This document shows positions 36,485 through 45,478 of a stretch of 46,164 nt of DNA, piece by piece (the first letter of the stretch is position 1; each line of letters begins with the position of its first letter). The notes under the pieces are model-generated. The model searched no databases and had not been told where the DNA came from. It saw only the letters and a list, made by a program, of their open reading frames with translations. The stretch lies in contig NZ_AUIS01000020.1 in NCBI RefSeq assembly GCF_000423825.1, forward strand, positions 1 to 46,164, written 5' to 3'. Source of the stretch: Thermithiobacillus tepidarius DSM 3134 (GTDB taxonomy: Bacteria > Pseudomonadota > Gammaproteobacteria > Acidithiobacillales > Thermithiobacillaceae). A program made the translations under genes and the position numbers.

Positions 36485-36527
36485 GCTGCACTCCAGAATT
36501 TTGGCCTAGCTACAATCTCACACGCTA

Positions 36528-37412
36528 ATGGGGACTTCCGTGTCAAAGCGCCGCAGTTGGTTCAGGATCAGCGTACTCGGTGTGCTGGCGTTCCTGCTGT
36601 TTTCGGGGCTGATGGGGCTTTGGCAGGCGATGTCCTCGGACAGCATGGGCTTTGCCCCCTACATCGCCAAGGTCAGGGTCAGCGGTCCCATCCTGAACGC
36701 GGACGATGTCCTGGACCAGTTGAAAGTGGTGGAAGAGGACAAAGCGGCCAAGGGGCTCCTGGTGGTGGTGGACTCGCCTGGCGGCGCGGTGGTGCCGTCC
36801 GAATCCATCTACAATGCCGTCAAGCGCATCAGCGCCGACCGGCCCGTGGCCGTCTCCATGCAGTCGCTGGCGGCATCGGGCGGCTACATGGTGGCTTGCG
36901 CCGCCGATCGCATCTACGCTTACGACTCCACGTTGACCGGCTCCATCGGCGTCATCATGCAATCGGCCAGCGTGACCGGCCTGCTGGACAAGCTCGGCGT
37001 GACGCCGCAGGTCATCAAGTCCGGCCAGTTCAAGGATGCCGGCTCGCCCTTCCGTGAAATGTCGCCGGCGGACCGGGAGTATTTCCAGGCCTTGATCATG
37101 GATTTGCGCAGCCAATTCGTGCAATTGGTTTCGCAGGGGCGCCGCTTGCCCGTGGAGAAAGTGTCGGAGCTGGCGGATGGCCGCGTCTTCACCGGCCGTG
37201 AAGCGCAACGCCTGGGCTTGGTGGACGCCATCGGCGACGAGGAGGATGCCGTCCAGTGGCTGCGCAGCCAGGCGCGCCTGCCCAAGGATGCGGAAGTGAA
37301 AGAGATGGACAGTACCCAAACCCGTCTGTTCAAGGTGTTCGGCGAAGCGCAGGAACAGTTGTTCATGGGCTTGGTGGCTGCGGCGAACAGCCCGCGCGCC
37401 TACTTCTTCTAG
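36528..37412 (+). CDS. sppA: S49-family signal peptide peptidase, SppA-like
   Basis: A 294-residue membrane-anchored serine protease that would degrade leftover signal peptides in or near the inner membrane. One N-terminal helix (about residues 14-33, ISVLGVLAFLLFSGLMGLW) anchors a single S49 domain. The likely Ser-Lys dyad is S117 in AASGGYMVA and K169 in KSGQFKDAGSP, spaced 52 residues apart as in short SppA enzymes. GSIGVIMQ and VFTGREAQRLGLVD are further family motifs. It sits after the rpsA terminator; a TACAAT hexamer at 36511-36516 may be its -10. Genes rpsA and ihfB are usually adjacent, so this gene is an insertion in that order. Confidence 0.92.
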   Translation: MGTSVSKRRSWFRISVLGVLAFLLFSGLMGLWQAMSSDSMGFAPYIAKVRVSGPILNADDVLDQLKVVEEDKAAKGLLVVVDSPGGAVVPSESIYNAVKRISADRPVAVSMQSLAASGGYMVACAADRIYAYDSTLTGSIGVIMQSASVTGLLDKLGVTPQVIKSGQFKDAGSPFREMSPADREYFQALIMDLRSQFVQLVSQGRRLPVEKVSELADGRVFTGREAQRLGLVDAIGDEEDAVQWLRSQARLPKDAEVKEMDSTQTRLFKVFGEAQEQLFMGLVAAANSPRAYFF

Positions 37413-37448
37413 GCCGGCCTCTCGACAAGCAAGTGTTTAGCAGGGGTT

Positions 37449-37745
37449 ATGACTAAATCCGAATTGATAGAGAAAATCGCACAAAGTCAAAGTCATCTCA
37501 GCCAGAAAGACGTTGAACTCGCGGTTAAGCTGATTCTGAACCACATGGTACAAGCGCTCAGCTGCGGCGATCGCATCGAGATCCGCGGTTTCGGCAGCTT
37601 TTGCGTGCATACCCGTCCCCCGAAACAGGGGCGCAACCCGAAGACGGGCGAGACCGTGCTGGTCGGCGCGAAATGCGTGCCCCACTTCAAGGCCGGCAAG
37701 GAACTGCGGGAGCAGGTCGACGGCAAGGCCCAGCAGGGCAATTGA
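37449..37745 (+). CDS. ihfB: Integration host factor subunit beta
   Basis: DNA-bending nucleoid protein that pairs with IhfA. The 98 residues match Ihf[12 protein letters not shown] at the N-terminus, [27 protein letters not shown] including the beta-arm with the intercalating Pro region, and the [10 protein letters not shown]-terminal helix. The ATG follows 36 bp after the SppA-like gene. IHF affects transcription, replication and site-specific recombination. Confidence 0.97.
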   Translation: MTKSELIEKIAQSQSHLSQKDVELAVKLILNHMVQALSCGDRIEIRGFGSFCVHTRPPKQGRNPKTGETVLVGAKCVPHFKAGKELREQVDGKAQQGN

Positions 37746-37869
37746 TCCTGGCCGCGTCGACGGGCGTGGCACTCTGCCGCTGACGTGGTGCATGGGCGTT
37801 GCCTAGCGGCGCCGCGGCCGCCGGAAGTGGGTCTCTTTCTTTTTCCAAACTTGTTCATACGGGGTCAGC

Positions 37870-39045
37870 GTGGGCCTGTTCGATTGGTTGCTCCTCTTGG
37901 CGGCGAGTCTGGCCAGCTTCTTGCTGGGCCGCTATTGGGCCGGCCATCTGACACCTCGGACCAGACCCGCAGGCAACGCTCTGTCCGACATCTACGTGCA
38001 GGGCATCAATTATCTGCTCAGCGAGCAGCCCGATGAGGCGATCGAAGCTTTCGATGCCATGCTGGCCAGTCATCCCCGCAACGCGGAGACGCACCTCGCC
38101 CTTGGGCGGCTGTTCCGCCATCGCGGTGAATTCGAGCGGGCCATCCGTGTGCACAAGAGCCTGCTCGACAAGCAGGATCTCCCGCCCGATGTCAAATACC
38201 AGGCCTTGTTCGAGCTGGGGCGGGACTACCTGAAAGCGGGGATTCTGGATCGCGCCGAATCGGTATTCCGGGAAATCGTCAATCAGCATGCACATGACCG
38301 AGCGGCATTGCACGCCCTGGCGGACATCTACGAGCTGGAGCAGGACTGGCCGGCCGCCATCGAGATCCGCAAGCGCCTGGCCGCCCTTGGGGATGCGCAG
38401 GAGCAGGCCGTGGTGGCGCTGCTCTACTGCGAACTGGCGGAAGCGGCGTTGAGCGGCGGCGATCTCAAGGCGGCCAGCCAGCATCTGGCCGAGGCTTATG
38501 CCATGGATCCAGATTCCCCGCGCGGCACGCTGCTGGCGGGCAAGCTGGCCATGGCCGCCGGCCGGTGCGATCAGGCGTTGGCCATGTGGGAGGCGCTCCT
38601 GGAACGCAGCCCCATGCACTTTGCCCTGATCCTGGATGAATTCTTCCAGTGCGCCGAGCGCGCCGGCCAGCAGGAGTTGAAGACCAAAGCCTTGTATCAT
38701 CTGGCCGGCACCCTGCGGGCGCCGCACCTGGTGGCGCAGGTGGCCAGGCACTTGGCGGCGGAGGAGGGGGGCGCGGTCGCACTGGACTATCTGCGCCACG
38801 TGCTGGCGCGCCGACCCCAGTTGCAGGGCCTGCAGGCCTTTGTGGAAATCGCGACCCGGGCGCAGGGCCTGGACCCGGAAGCCTGCCGTACCCTGGCGGA
38901 CGCCGTGGCACGGTTGCCCGCCGAGCCTTCACGCTTTCACTGCACCGTCTGCGGCTTCCACAGCCAAGCCCACTACTGGAAGTGCCCCGGCTGCCGGCGC
39001 TGGGATACCATGGAAGCCGTTCAGGAAAACAATAATCATGCTTAG
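37870..39045 (+). CDS. lapB: Lipopolysaccharide assembly protein B (TPR protein)
   Basis: Regulator of LPS synthesis; in E. coli LapB (YciM) links the FtsH protease to LpxC turnover. The 391 residues are the expected length. One N-terminal helix ([21 protein letters not shown]) anchors it in the inner membrane. Tetratricopeptide repeats fill about residues 35-330, and a rubredoxin-like knuckle CTVCGF...CPGC closes the protein. The start is GTG at 37870 with no clear SD. No lapA gene is found between ihfB and lapB; the 124-bp gap is too small. It overlaps pyrF by 8 bp. Confidence 0.95.
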   Translation: MGLFDWLLLLAASLASFLLGRYWAGHLTPRTRPAGNALSDIYVQGINYLLSEQPDEAIEAFDAMLASHPRNAETHLALGRLFRHRGEFERAIRVHKSLLDKQDLPPDVKYQALFELGRDYLKAGILDRAESVFREIVNQHAHDRAALHALADIYELEQDWPAAIEIRKRLAALGDAQEQAVVALLYCELAEAALSGGDLKAASQHLAEAYAMDPDSPRGTLLAGKLAMAAGRCDQALAMWEALLERSPMHFALILDEFFQCAERAGQQELKTKALYHLAGTLRAPHLVAQVARHLAAEEGGAVALDYLRHVLARRPQLQGLQAFVEIATRAQGLDPEACRTLADAVARLPAEPSRFHCTVCGFHSQAHYWKCPGCRRWDTMEAVQENNNHA

Positions 39046-39742
39046 CCCTGTCATCGTTGCCCTCGACTTCCCCGATCAGCAGCAGGCCCTGCGCTTTGCC
39101 CAGGGGATCGATCCTGCGCTCTGCCGGCTCAAGGTGGGCAAGGAGCTCTTTACCGCGTCGGGTCCAAGCGTGGTCGATGCCCTGCACCAGCTGGGCTTTT
39201 CCATCTTCCTTGATCTCAAGTTCCACGACATCCCCAACACCACGGCGCAGGCCTGCCTGGCCGCCGCCCGCTTGGGCGTGTGGATGGTCAATGTGCACGC
39301 CAGCGGCGGACCGGCCATGCTCGATGCCGCCCGCGCGGCTCTGGACAAATGCGCCAAGCCTCCGCTGCTCATCGCCGTTACCGTGCTGACCAGCATGGAT
39401 ACCGCCAACCTGCGGGCGATCGGCATCGGCGACAGCCCGGAAGCGCAGGTGCTGCGCCTGGCCCGGCTGGCCCATGCCGCGGGACTGGACGGTGTGGTGG
39501 CCTCGCCGCTGGAGGTTCCCAGCCTGCGTCAGGCGCTGCCGGCCCAATTTCAACTGGTCACCCCCGGCGTGCGCCCCAGTCACGCGGCGCGCGACGACCA
39601 GCAGCGCATCAGCACTCCGGCTGATGCGCTGCGGCAGGGCGCCAATCATCTGGTCATCGGCCGCCCCATCACCCAGGCAGCGGATCCGCAGCGGGCCCTG
39701 GAGGCCATCCTGGCGGAAATCCGGCCGTACCTGGGCGGCTAG
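39038..39742 (+). CDS. pyrF: Orotidine 5'-phosphate decarboxylase
   Basis: Last step of UMP synthesis. The TIM-barrel enzyme of 234 residues shows VALDFPD near the N-terminus, the catalytic region [11 protein letters not shown] with its Lys and Asp residues, and VTPGVRP and [10 protein letters not shown] as phosphate-binding loops. The ATG at 39038 overlaps the lapB stop by 8 bp; the longer frame to 38840 is the lapB shadow. It is followed after 32 bp by pyrE, the preceding enzyme. Confidence 0.97.
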   Translation: MLSPVIVALDFPDQQQALRFAQGIDPALCRLKVGKELFTASGPSVVDALHQLGFSIFLDLKFHDIPNTTAQACLAAARLGVWMVNVHASGGPAMLDAARAALDKCAKPPLLIAVTVLTSMDTANLRAIGIGDSPEAQVLRLARLAHAAGLDGVVASPLEVPSLRQALPAQFQLVTPGVRPSHAARDDQQRISTPADALRQGANHLVIGRPITQAADPQRALEAILAEIRPYLGG

Positions 39743-39774
39743 GCGCGGCCCGTCAGTCACAGAGGAAGTTTTGC

Positions 39775-40365
39775 ATGGAAGACAATAACCACTACCTGGA
39801 TCTGTACCGCAGCAACAACGCCCTGCTCGAAGGCCATTTCCTGCTCTCCTCGGGCCTGCATAGCGACCGCTACCTGCAATCCGCGCTGCTGCTGCAACAT
39901 CCGCAGCACGCCGCCACCCTGTGCCAGGCGTTGGCCGACAACCTGCCGTCGGCGCTGCGCGAACAGATCGGCGTGGTGGTCGGGCCCGCCATGGGCGCCG
40001 TGCTGGTGTCCTACGAAACCGCCCGCGCCCTCGGCGTGCGCAGCCTCTTCACCGAGCGCCAGGACGGCCAGATGACCCTGCGGCGCGGCTTCACCCTGCA
40101 ACCGGGCGAGAAGATCCTGGTGGTCGAGGACGTCATCACGACCGGCGGCTCCACCAAGGAATGCATCCGCGCCCTCGAAGCCGCCGGCGGTCAGGTCATC
40201 GCTGTCGCCTCTCTGGTCGATCGCAGCGGCGGCAGCGCGGATTTCGGCGCCATCCCGTTCCACCCGCTGATCCGCCTCAGCGTGCAAACCTGGTCCCCCG
40301 ACCAGTGCCCCCTGTGCGCGGCCGGCAGTACCCCGGTCAAGCCGGGCAGCCGGGGCTTGAAGTAA
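39775..40365 (+). CDS. pyrE: Orotate phosphoribosyltransferase
   Basis: Transfers phosphoribose from PRPP to orotate, giving OMP for PyrF. The PRPP-binding signature is ILVVEDVITTGGST (about residues 117-130). HFLLSSGLHSDRYLQ (about 22-36) and the TERQDGQMTLRRGF loop fit OPRTase. The 196 residues end in a CPLC segment and a basic tail, features of one bacterial OPRTase subgroup. AGAGGAAG precedes the ATG. Confidence 0.94.
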   Translation: MEDNNHYLDLYRSNNALLEGHFLLSSGLHSDRYLQSALLLQHPQHAATLCQALADNLPSALREQIGVVVGPAMGAVLVSYETARALGVRSLFTERQDGQMTLRRGFTLQPGEKILVVEDVITTGGSTKECIRALEAAGGQVIAVASLVDRSGGSADFGAIPFHPLIRLSVQTWSPDQCPLCAAGSTPVKPGSRGLK

Positions 40366-40389
40366 AAGCCGGAAGGCACCGCCTCCGCC

Positions 40390-40418
40390 TTGACCTCAGG
40401 GATGGTTCCCCATAGAAT
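40390..40418 (+). promoter_or_regulatory. Sigma-70 promoter of tRNA-Asn
   Basis: TTGACC at 40390-40395 and TAGAAT at 40413-40418 are separated by an ideal 17 bp. Transcription would start around 40425, just before the mature tRNA at 40431. Same -10 as the tRNA-Gly promoter at 6299. Confidence 0.88.
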
Positions 40419-40430
40419 ACCCCGACCAAT

Positions 40431-40506
40431 TCCCCGGTAGCTCAGTCGGTAGAGCGGGTGACTGTTAATCACTAGGTCGGCGGTTCGAGCCCGTCCCGGG
40501 GAGCCA
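40431..40506 (+). tRNA. tRNA-Asn (GTT)
   Basis: Seventy-six bases. The acceptor TCCCCGG pairs with CCGGGGA, then discriminator G and an encoded CCA (40504-40506). The anticodon GTT is at 40464-40466 in the loop CTGTTAA. The T arm contains GGTTCGAGCCC. It has its own promoter and terminator, so it is a single-gene unit. The second accessory block begins 3' of it. Confidence 0.97.
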
Positions 40507-40521
40507 AATGAAATCAGAGTA

Positions 40522-40555
40522 GGGCCTAGCCTCAGCGGCTAGGCCCTTTTCTTTT
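40522..40555 (+). terminator. Rho-independent terminator of tRNA-Asn
   Basis: Perfect 10-bp stem GGGCCTAGCC (40522-40531) / GGCTAGGCCC (40537-40546) with a 5-base loop, followed by TTTTCTTTT. A classical strong terminator, 15 bases after the tRNA. Confidence 0.93.
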
Positions 40556-40623
40556 GCAACCAGGCCGCTTCGCAGGCGAGGTCATGCGGGGAGCGGCGTG
40601 CGTGTTGGCTTTTCGCGCAGCTC

Positions 40624-40668
40624 TTGCGTGGCCGCCTCTGTTTTGATTATCGTACAGAAACAATACGA
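40624..40668 (+). promoter_or_regulatory. Candidate umuDC promoter and operator
   Basis: A possible promoter consists of TTGCGT (40624-40629) and GATTAT (40645-40650), 15 bp apart. Overlapping its downstream edge is the inverted repeat TCGTA-N9-TACGA at 40650-40668, well placed to block transcription. It does not match the E. coli LexA box CTG-N10-CAG. Since umuDC operons are usually under SOS control, this may be a diverged LexA site; that is inference. Confidence 0.45.
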
Positions 40669-40684
40669 AGATCAGGAGGACGAC

Positions 40685-41275
40685 ATGGCGGGCAAGGGCA
40701 GGCGGGGTGGCGTGCGGGCGGGGGCGGGGCGGCCGCGGGGATCGGGGCCGTATGGGGAGGCGACCGAGGCGCTGCGGGTGCCGCTCAGTCTGGTCCCGCA
40801 GGTGAGGGCGCTGCTGGCGGCGCGCCGGCAGGGAGATGGGAAGGCCCTGCCGGCGCATCCGGACATCTTGATGCCGGCCGCGACGGCGCCGCAGCCGCTG
40901 CCCCTCTACGGCAGCCGGGTGGCCGCGGGCTTTCCGTCGCCCGCGGACGATCATCTGCATGCCACGCTGGATCTCAATGCCTATCTGGTCAAGCATCCGG
41001 CCGCGACCTTCTTCGTGCGGGTGGAGGGCGATTCCATGATCCAGGCCGGCATTCATGCCGGTGATATCCTGGTGGTGGATCGTGCCTTGGAGGCGCGGGA
41101 CGGCAAGATCGTGGTGGCGGCGCTCAATGGCGAACTGACAGTGAAGCGCCTGGACCTGCGCGACGGCCGCATCCGATTGCTGCCCGAGAATCCCGATTAT
41201 TCGCCCATCGAGGTGGGGGAGGAGGCGAACTTCCTCATCTGGGGCGTGGTGACCAGCGTCATCCACGCACTCTGA
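40685..41275 (+). CDS. umuD: UmuD-like DNA polymerase V subunit with N-terminal extension
   Basis: A 196-residue LexA/UmuD-type self-cleaving protein. The C-terminal S24 peptidase domain carries the Ser-Lys dyad S117 (EGDSMIQAG) and K154 (LTVKRL). The cleavage site is probably A81-G82 in RVAAGFPSP. E. coli UmuD has about 139 residues and cleaves near residue 24, so this protein has roughly 57 extra N-terminal residues. They are basic and contain GRPRGSGPYGE (15-25), whose GRPRG core resembles an AT-hook, followed by a predicted amphipathic helix. AGGAGG lies before the ATG at 40685; the frame is open to 40598. It is 9 bp before umuC. Confidence 0.93.
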   Translation: MAGKGRRGGVRAGAGRPRGSGPYGEATEALRVPLSLVPQVRALLAARRQGDGKALPAHPDILMPAATAPQPLPLYGSRVAAGFPSPADDHLHATLDLNAYLVKHPAATFFVRVEGDSMIQAGIHAGDILVVDRALEARDGKIVVAALNGELTVKRLDLRDGRIRLLPENPDYSPIEVGEEANFLIWGVVTSVIHAL

Positions 41276-41284
41276 GGCCCGGTC

Positions 41285-42562
41285 ATGGGCCGTATCTTCG
41301 CGCTGGTGGACTGCAACAATTTTTACGCCTCCTGCGAGCGGGTCTTCAATCCCGCCCTGGAGCGCCGGCCCATCGTGGTTTTGTCCAACAACGATGGCTG
41401 CGTCATCGCCCGTTCCAACGAAGCCAAGGCTCTGGGCATTTCCATGGGTGCGCCCTTTTTCAAGGTGCGTCGGATCGTCGAGCGGCACGACGTGGCCGTA
41501 TTTTCCTCCAACTACGCCCTCTATGGCGACATGTCGCGGCGGGTGATGGCGGTGCTGGCCGGGCTGGTGCCGCGTCTGGAGGTCTACTCCATCGACGAGG
41601 CCTTTCTGGATCTGCGGGGTCTGGGTGCTCAGGAGCTGAGCGAGTTGGGCCGGCACATCCGCCGTACCGTGCGCCAATGGACCGGCATTCCGGTGTCCGT
41701 CGGCATCGCGCCCAGCAAGACCCTGGCCAAAGCTGCCAATGCTTTGGCCAAGCGGGATCTGCTGCGGCAGGGCGTTTGCGATCTGTGCGATCCGCAGGCC
41801 CGGGAGGCGGCCCTGGCGCATCTGGCGGTGGAGGAAATCTGGGGCATCGGCGCCCGCTCGGGCGAGCGGCTGCGGGCGCGCGGCATCGCCACCGCCCGGC
41901 AACTGCGCGACAGCGATCCGGCGGCCATGCGGCGGCACTTCGGCCTGGTCATGGAGCGGATCATCTGGGAGCTGCGCGGGGTGTCCTGTCTCGCGCTGAC
42001 CGACATCCGACCGCCGCGCCAGCAGATCATCACCTCGCGTTCCTTCGGCGTGCGGGTGACGAGCTATCGCGATCTGGCCGAGGCGATCAGCCACTTTGCC
42101 AGCCGTGCCGCGGAAAAGCTCAGGAGCCAGGGCGACAACGCCCAGGCGCTCCAGGTTTTCGTGCGCACCAGTCCATTCAATACAGGGGAGCCTTTCTACC
42201 AGAATGCCGCCACCCTGCTCCTGCCGATGCCGACCCAGGACACCAGTCTGCTGATCCGCCACGCCCTGTTGGGGCTCAGGCAAATCTATCGGCGGGGATA
42301 TCGTTACCAGAAAGCCGGCATCATGCTGCTCGACCTCGTGCCGGCTTTGGGGGCGCAGGCCACGCTCTTCGCTGCGGGGGAGCGGGAAACGGCGAAATCC
42401 CAGGCGCTCATGCACGCCATGGACGAAATCAACCGCCGCATGGGGAGCGGCGCCCTGCGCTTTGCCGCGGAAGGCACCCGGCAACGCTGGCAGGGGACGG
42501 CGGCCCGCTGCTCGCCGGCCTACACCACGCGCTGGGAAGACTTGCCGCTGGTCAGGGCGTGA
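41285..42562 (+). CDS. umuC: UmuC-like Y-family translesion DNA polymerase V
   Basis: Catalytic subunit of error-prone polymerase V, active with processed UmuD' dimers and RecA filaments. The Y-family motifs are visible: [15 protein letters not shown] near the N-terminus (first catalytic Asp), [10 protein letters not shown] (second Asp-Glu pair, about residues 100-109) and [16 protein letters not shown]. The C-terminal part, with a little-finger domain and UmuC-specific tail, brings the length to 425, normal for UmuC. Immediately downstream of umuD in one operon. Confidence 0.97.
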   Translation: MGRIFALVDCNNFYASCERVFNPALERRPIVVLSNNDGCVIARSNEAKALGISMGAPFFKVRRIVERHDVAVFSSNYALYGDMSRRVMAVLAGLVPRLEVYSIDEAFLDLRGLGAQELSELGRHIRRTVRQWTGIPVSVGIAPSKTLAKAANALAKRDLLRQGVCDLCDPQAREAALAHLAVEEIWGIGARSGERLRARGIATARQLRDSDPAAMRRHFGLVMERIIWELRGVSCLALTDIRPPRQQIITSRSFGVRVTSYRDLAEAISHFASRAAEKLRSQGDNAQALQVFVRTSPFNTGEPFYQNAATLLLPMPTQDTSLLIRHALLGLRQIYRRGYRYQKAGIMLLDLVPALGAQATLFAAGERETAKSQALMHAMDEINRRMGSGALRFAAEGTRQRWQGTAARCSPAYTTRWEDLPLVRA

Positions 42563-42755
42563 CGCGGTTTTCCTGCCTAAGCCGGATTTCTGCGGGCTGC
42601 GGCGGATGTTAGTTTGGATGCGCATCATCCTGCCTCAATAATTCCAGGACCGTTTGCACAGTTGCGCCAGCGCACGTCAGGACGGCGGGAGAACGCCCGC
42701 ACCGGCCATGTGTTGCACGCGGTCTGCCACCATCCAATTCAAGAGGAGGAGCCTT

Positions 42756-43202
42756 GTGGACATCTATGCACTCCTGAAGCAGGACCACGAGAAAGTGACC
42801 GAACTGCTGGACAAGCTGGACGAGACCGGCGACGGCGCAGTGAAAACCCGGGAAAAGCTCTTTGCCCAGCTCAAACAGGAACTGACGGCACATTCAGAAG
42901 CGGAAGAAAAAACCTTCTATGACGCGCTCAAGAAAGCCGAGGAGACCCGTGAGATCGTCCTTGAAGGCGTCGAGGAGCACCATGTGGCGTCCGCGCTTCT
43001 GACGGAACTAGATGCCATGCCTAAGGACGACGAGCGCTGGGGCGCGAAGCTGAGCGTGCTGAAGGAAAACGTGACGCACCACATCGAGGAGGAGGAAAAG
43101 GAGCTGTTCAAAAAGGCCCGCAAGGTGTTGGATGCGGCGCAGGCCGAGGAGATCGGCAAGCGTATGGAAGCGGAAAAGCGCGCACTCCTGGCCCAGGTCT
43201 GA
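42756..43202 (+). CDS. Hemerythrin HHE-domain protein
   Basis: A 148-residue, mostly helical protein rich in charged residues. His and Glu ligands at hemerythrin spacing are visible in KQDHEKV, TAHSEAEEKTFY, EEHHVAS and THHIEEEEKELF, suggesting a di-iron centre that may bind oxygen, NO or iron. Proteins of this type are linked to stress or iron handling, but no role can be assigned. The start is GTG at 42756 with AGGAGGAG six bases upstream; the longer in-frame ATG at 42654 lacks such a site. A 10-bp hairpin follows at 43232. Confidence 0.9.
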   Translation: MDIYALLKQDHEKVTELLDKLDETGDGAVKTREKLFAQLKQELTAHSEAEEKTFYDALKKAEETREIVLEGVEEHHVASALLTELDAMPKDDERWGAKLSVLKENVTHHIEEEEKELFKKARKVLDAAQAEEIGKRMEAEKRALLAQV

Positions 43203-43231
43203 GCCGAGGCCGGATGCGGAAATCTGAGCGT

Positions 43232-43255
43232 CGGGATGGCGCTGTCGCCATCCCG
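43232..43255 (+). terminator. Hairpin downstream of the hemerythrin gene
   Basis: Perfect 10-bp stem CGGGATGGCG (43232-43241) / CGCCATCCCG (43246-43255) with loop CTGT, 29 bases after the stop. There is no T run after it, so termination is uncertain. The rest of the 282-base gap up to the kinase start at 43485 shows no gene. Confidence 0.5.
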
Positions 43256-43484
43256 CATCGCCGCGCCTGATGGCAAATGGGGAGCGCGGCGCCTGCGCTC
43301 CAGCGAACGCCGTTGCCGCGCGGACATCCCCGTGGTTACGCCGTGTCCGCTGGACCTCCCCACCTGCAGAATCATCGTCTATCTTTACTCATAAGCAGTG
43401 ACAACCCGCTGGAAGCGCACAGCCGTTTGCCGGCTGGCACGAGAGCAAGCACCAAATCGGCGTCAGACCGGTTCAGGCCCGAAC

Positions 43485-45398
43485 ATGAAGAATAATCAGG
43501 AATCCGCCCTCCTCCTGCGGGACCGTCCCGCCGGTGCAGCGCCGCCGCCCCCTGGCAGTCCGTCAGCCGTTTACGTGCTGCGGGTGGAAGAGGACAGGGT
43601 GGCGCCCGTCTGGGTCAGCGAGAGCATCACCCGCATTGCCGGCTACGATACCCACGAGATGCTGGGCAGCCACAGGTGGTGGTTGGATCGCATCCATCCC
43701 GAGGACCAGCCCCGGGTGGCCGCGCATCAATTGCTGCTCTTCGAGCAGAACCACCTGACGCAGGCATACCGCTTTCAACATAAAAACGGCGATTACGTGT
43801 GGGTGACGGACGAGCGCAAGCTCCTGCGGGATGCCGCGGGCAAGCCGCTGGAAATCGTGGGCACCTGGCATGGCGCCAGCTCCTGCAAGGAGGCGGTGGA
43901 GGCTCTGCGGGAAAGCGAAAAACGCTACCAGATCCTGACGAAAATGGCGCCGGTCGGCATTTTCCACACGGATGCGGAAGGCAACTACCGTTATGTGAAC
44001 GAGTGCTGGCGCGAACTCGCCGATCTTACCCTGGAAGAGGCCGCTGGCGCGGGCTGGACGCAAGCTCTGCATCCCGATGATCGCGAGTGGGTGTCTGCGG
44101 AGTGGCAGCGGGCCGCCAGGCTGAACCTGCCGTTCAAAGCCGAATACCGCTTCCGGCGCCGCGATGGCGTGGTCACCTGGGTCCTAGGCCAGGCAGTGGC
44201 GGAGTGGGATGCGAGCGGCGAGCTTGCCGGCTACATCGGCACCATCATCGACGTGACCGAGCACAGGCGGATAGAAAGAGCGCTGCGCAAGAGCGAGGAG
44301 CGGCTGAACAGGGCGCAGAAGATCGCCCAGCTGGGCAGCTGGGACTGGGATATCGTCAGCGGCGAACTGGTGTGGTCCGAGGAGACTTACCGCATCTTTG
44401 GCCGGCAGGCGCAAAATTTCCATCCAAGCTATGAAAGCTTCATGGCAACGGTGCACCCGGAGGATCAGTCCTCGCTGGCGGAGGCGCTCAAGCAGGCCCT
44501 GTTCGAGCACCGGCTGTTCAGGATCGATCATCGGATCATCCTGCCCGATGGCGCGGAACGCTTCGTCCACGAGGAAGCGGAAATCAGCTACGCCGACGAC
44601 GGCCGGGCGTTGCGCATGGTCGGCACGGTGCAGGACATCACCGCACGCAAGGAGGCGGAAGAGGAGATCCGGCGCCTGAATGCGGAACTGGAGCAGCGGG
44701 TGGAGGAACGCACGGCCGAACTGCTGGCCGCCAACCGTGAGCTGGAATCCTTCAGCTATTCGGTGTCCCACGACCTGCGCGCGCCGCTGCGCGCCATCAA
44801 CGGCTTTACCCAGATTTTGCTGAACGACCACGCCGCCTGCCTGAACGAAGAGGGCAGGCGGCATTTGGAGCGGGTGCTGTGCGCCAGCGAGCGCATGGGC
44901 CAGCTGATCGATGACCTGCTTAACCTGTCACGCATCACCCGCAGCGAGATGCACCGTGAATGGGTGAACCTGAGCACTTTGGCCCAGCAGATCGCCGAAA
45001 CGCTGCAGGCTGGCCAGCCGGAGCGGTCGGTGGCATTCGTCATTGCGCCGAATGTGGTGGCTCGGGGAGATGCGCGTCTGCTGCAAATCGTACTGGAGAA
45101 CCTGTTGGGCAATGCCTGGAAGTTCACCGGCAAGCACGCGCGGGCGCGCATCGAGTTCGGCACCGTGCAGTTGGACGGCAAGCGCAGCTATTTCGTGCGC
45201 GACGACGGCGCCGGTTTCGACATGAGCTACGCCGACAAGCTCTTCGGCGCCTTCCAGCGCCTGCACGGCGCCAGCGAATTCGAGGGCACCGGCATCGGTC
45301 TGGTTACCATCCAGCGTATCATCGCCCGCCACGGCGGCCGCATCTGGGCCGAAGGGGCAGTGGAGCAGGGCGCCACCTTCTACTTCACGCTGAACTGA
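43485..45398 (+). CDS. Soluble PAS-domain histidine kinase (orphan)
   Basis: A 637-residue sensor kinase without membrane helices. Three PAS/PAC-type domains occupy about residues 20-130, 145-265 and 275-390; the first has the IHPEDQPRV and WVTDERK patterns of PAS fold 3. A short coiled coil (EEEIRRLNAELEQRVEERTAEL) leads to HisKA with FSYSVSHDLRAPLR, phospho-acceptor H429. HATPase_c follows with ENLLGNAWKF, DDGAGFD and GTGIGLV. The ATG at 43485 is preferred; the frame is open from 43398 but that part is not domain-like. No response regulator adjoins. Coiled coil, HisKA and ATPase closely match those of the kinase at 6987, while the sensory parts differ. Confidence 0.9.
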   Translation: MKNNQESALLLRDRPAGAAPPPPGSPSAVYVLRVEEDRVAPVWVSESITRIAGYDTHEMLGSHRWWLDRIHPEDQPRVAAHQLLLFEQNHLTQAYRFQHKNGDYVWVTDERKLLRDAAGKPLEIVGTWHGASSCKEAVEALRESEKRYQILTKMAPVGIFHTDAEGNYRYVNECWRELADLTLEEAAGAGWTQALHPDDREWVSAEWQRAARLNLPFKAEYRFRRRDGVVTWVLGQAVAEWDASGELAGYIGTIIDVTEHRRIERALRKSEERLNRAQKIAQLGSWDWDIVSGELVWSEETYRIFGRQAQNFHPSYESFMATVHPEDQSSLAEALKQALFEHRLFRIDHRIILPDGAERFVHEEAEISYADDGRALRMVGTVQDITARKEAEEEIRRLNAELEQRVEERTAELLAANRELESFSYSVSHDLRAPLRAINGFTQILLNDHAACLNEEGRRHLERVLCASERMGQLIDDLLNLSRITRSEMHREWVNLSTLAQQIAETLQAGQPERSVAFVIAPNVVARGDARLLQIVLENLLGNAWKFTGKHARARIEFGTVQLDGKRSYFVRDDGAGFDMSYADKLFGAFQRLHGASEFEGTGIGLVTIQRIIARHGGRIWAEGAVEQGATFYFTLN

Positions 45399-45429
45399 GC
45401 CGATGGCAGGCCGCTGCCTCACCACCGGA

Positions 45430-45459
45430 ACCGGCCGCCTGAAACTGGCGGCTGCCGGT
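45430..45459. terminator. Hairpin between convergent kinase and small hypothetical gene
   Basis: ACCGGC (45430-45435) pairs with GCCGGT (45454-45459), and CGCC (45436-45439) with GGCG (45447-45450), with a 3-base bulge and a 7-base loop. It lies in the 80-bp gap between two convergent genes and could serve either, though no T run is present. Confidence 0.4.
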
Positions 45460-45478
45460 GGCTGATGCGCGTGCCGGA

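Noticed and set aside
40366-40395. Weak hairpin after pyrE as a terminator
   Set aside because: The stem is only about four pairs plus a bulge, has no T run, and the bases overlap the tRNA-Asn -35 region.
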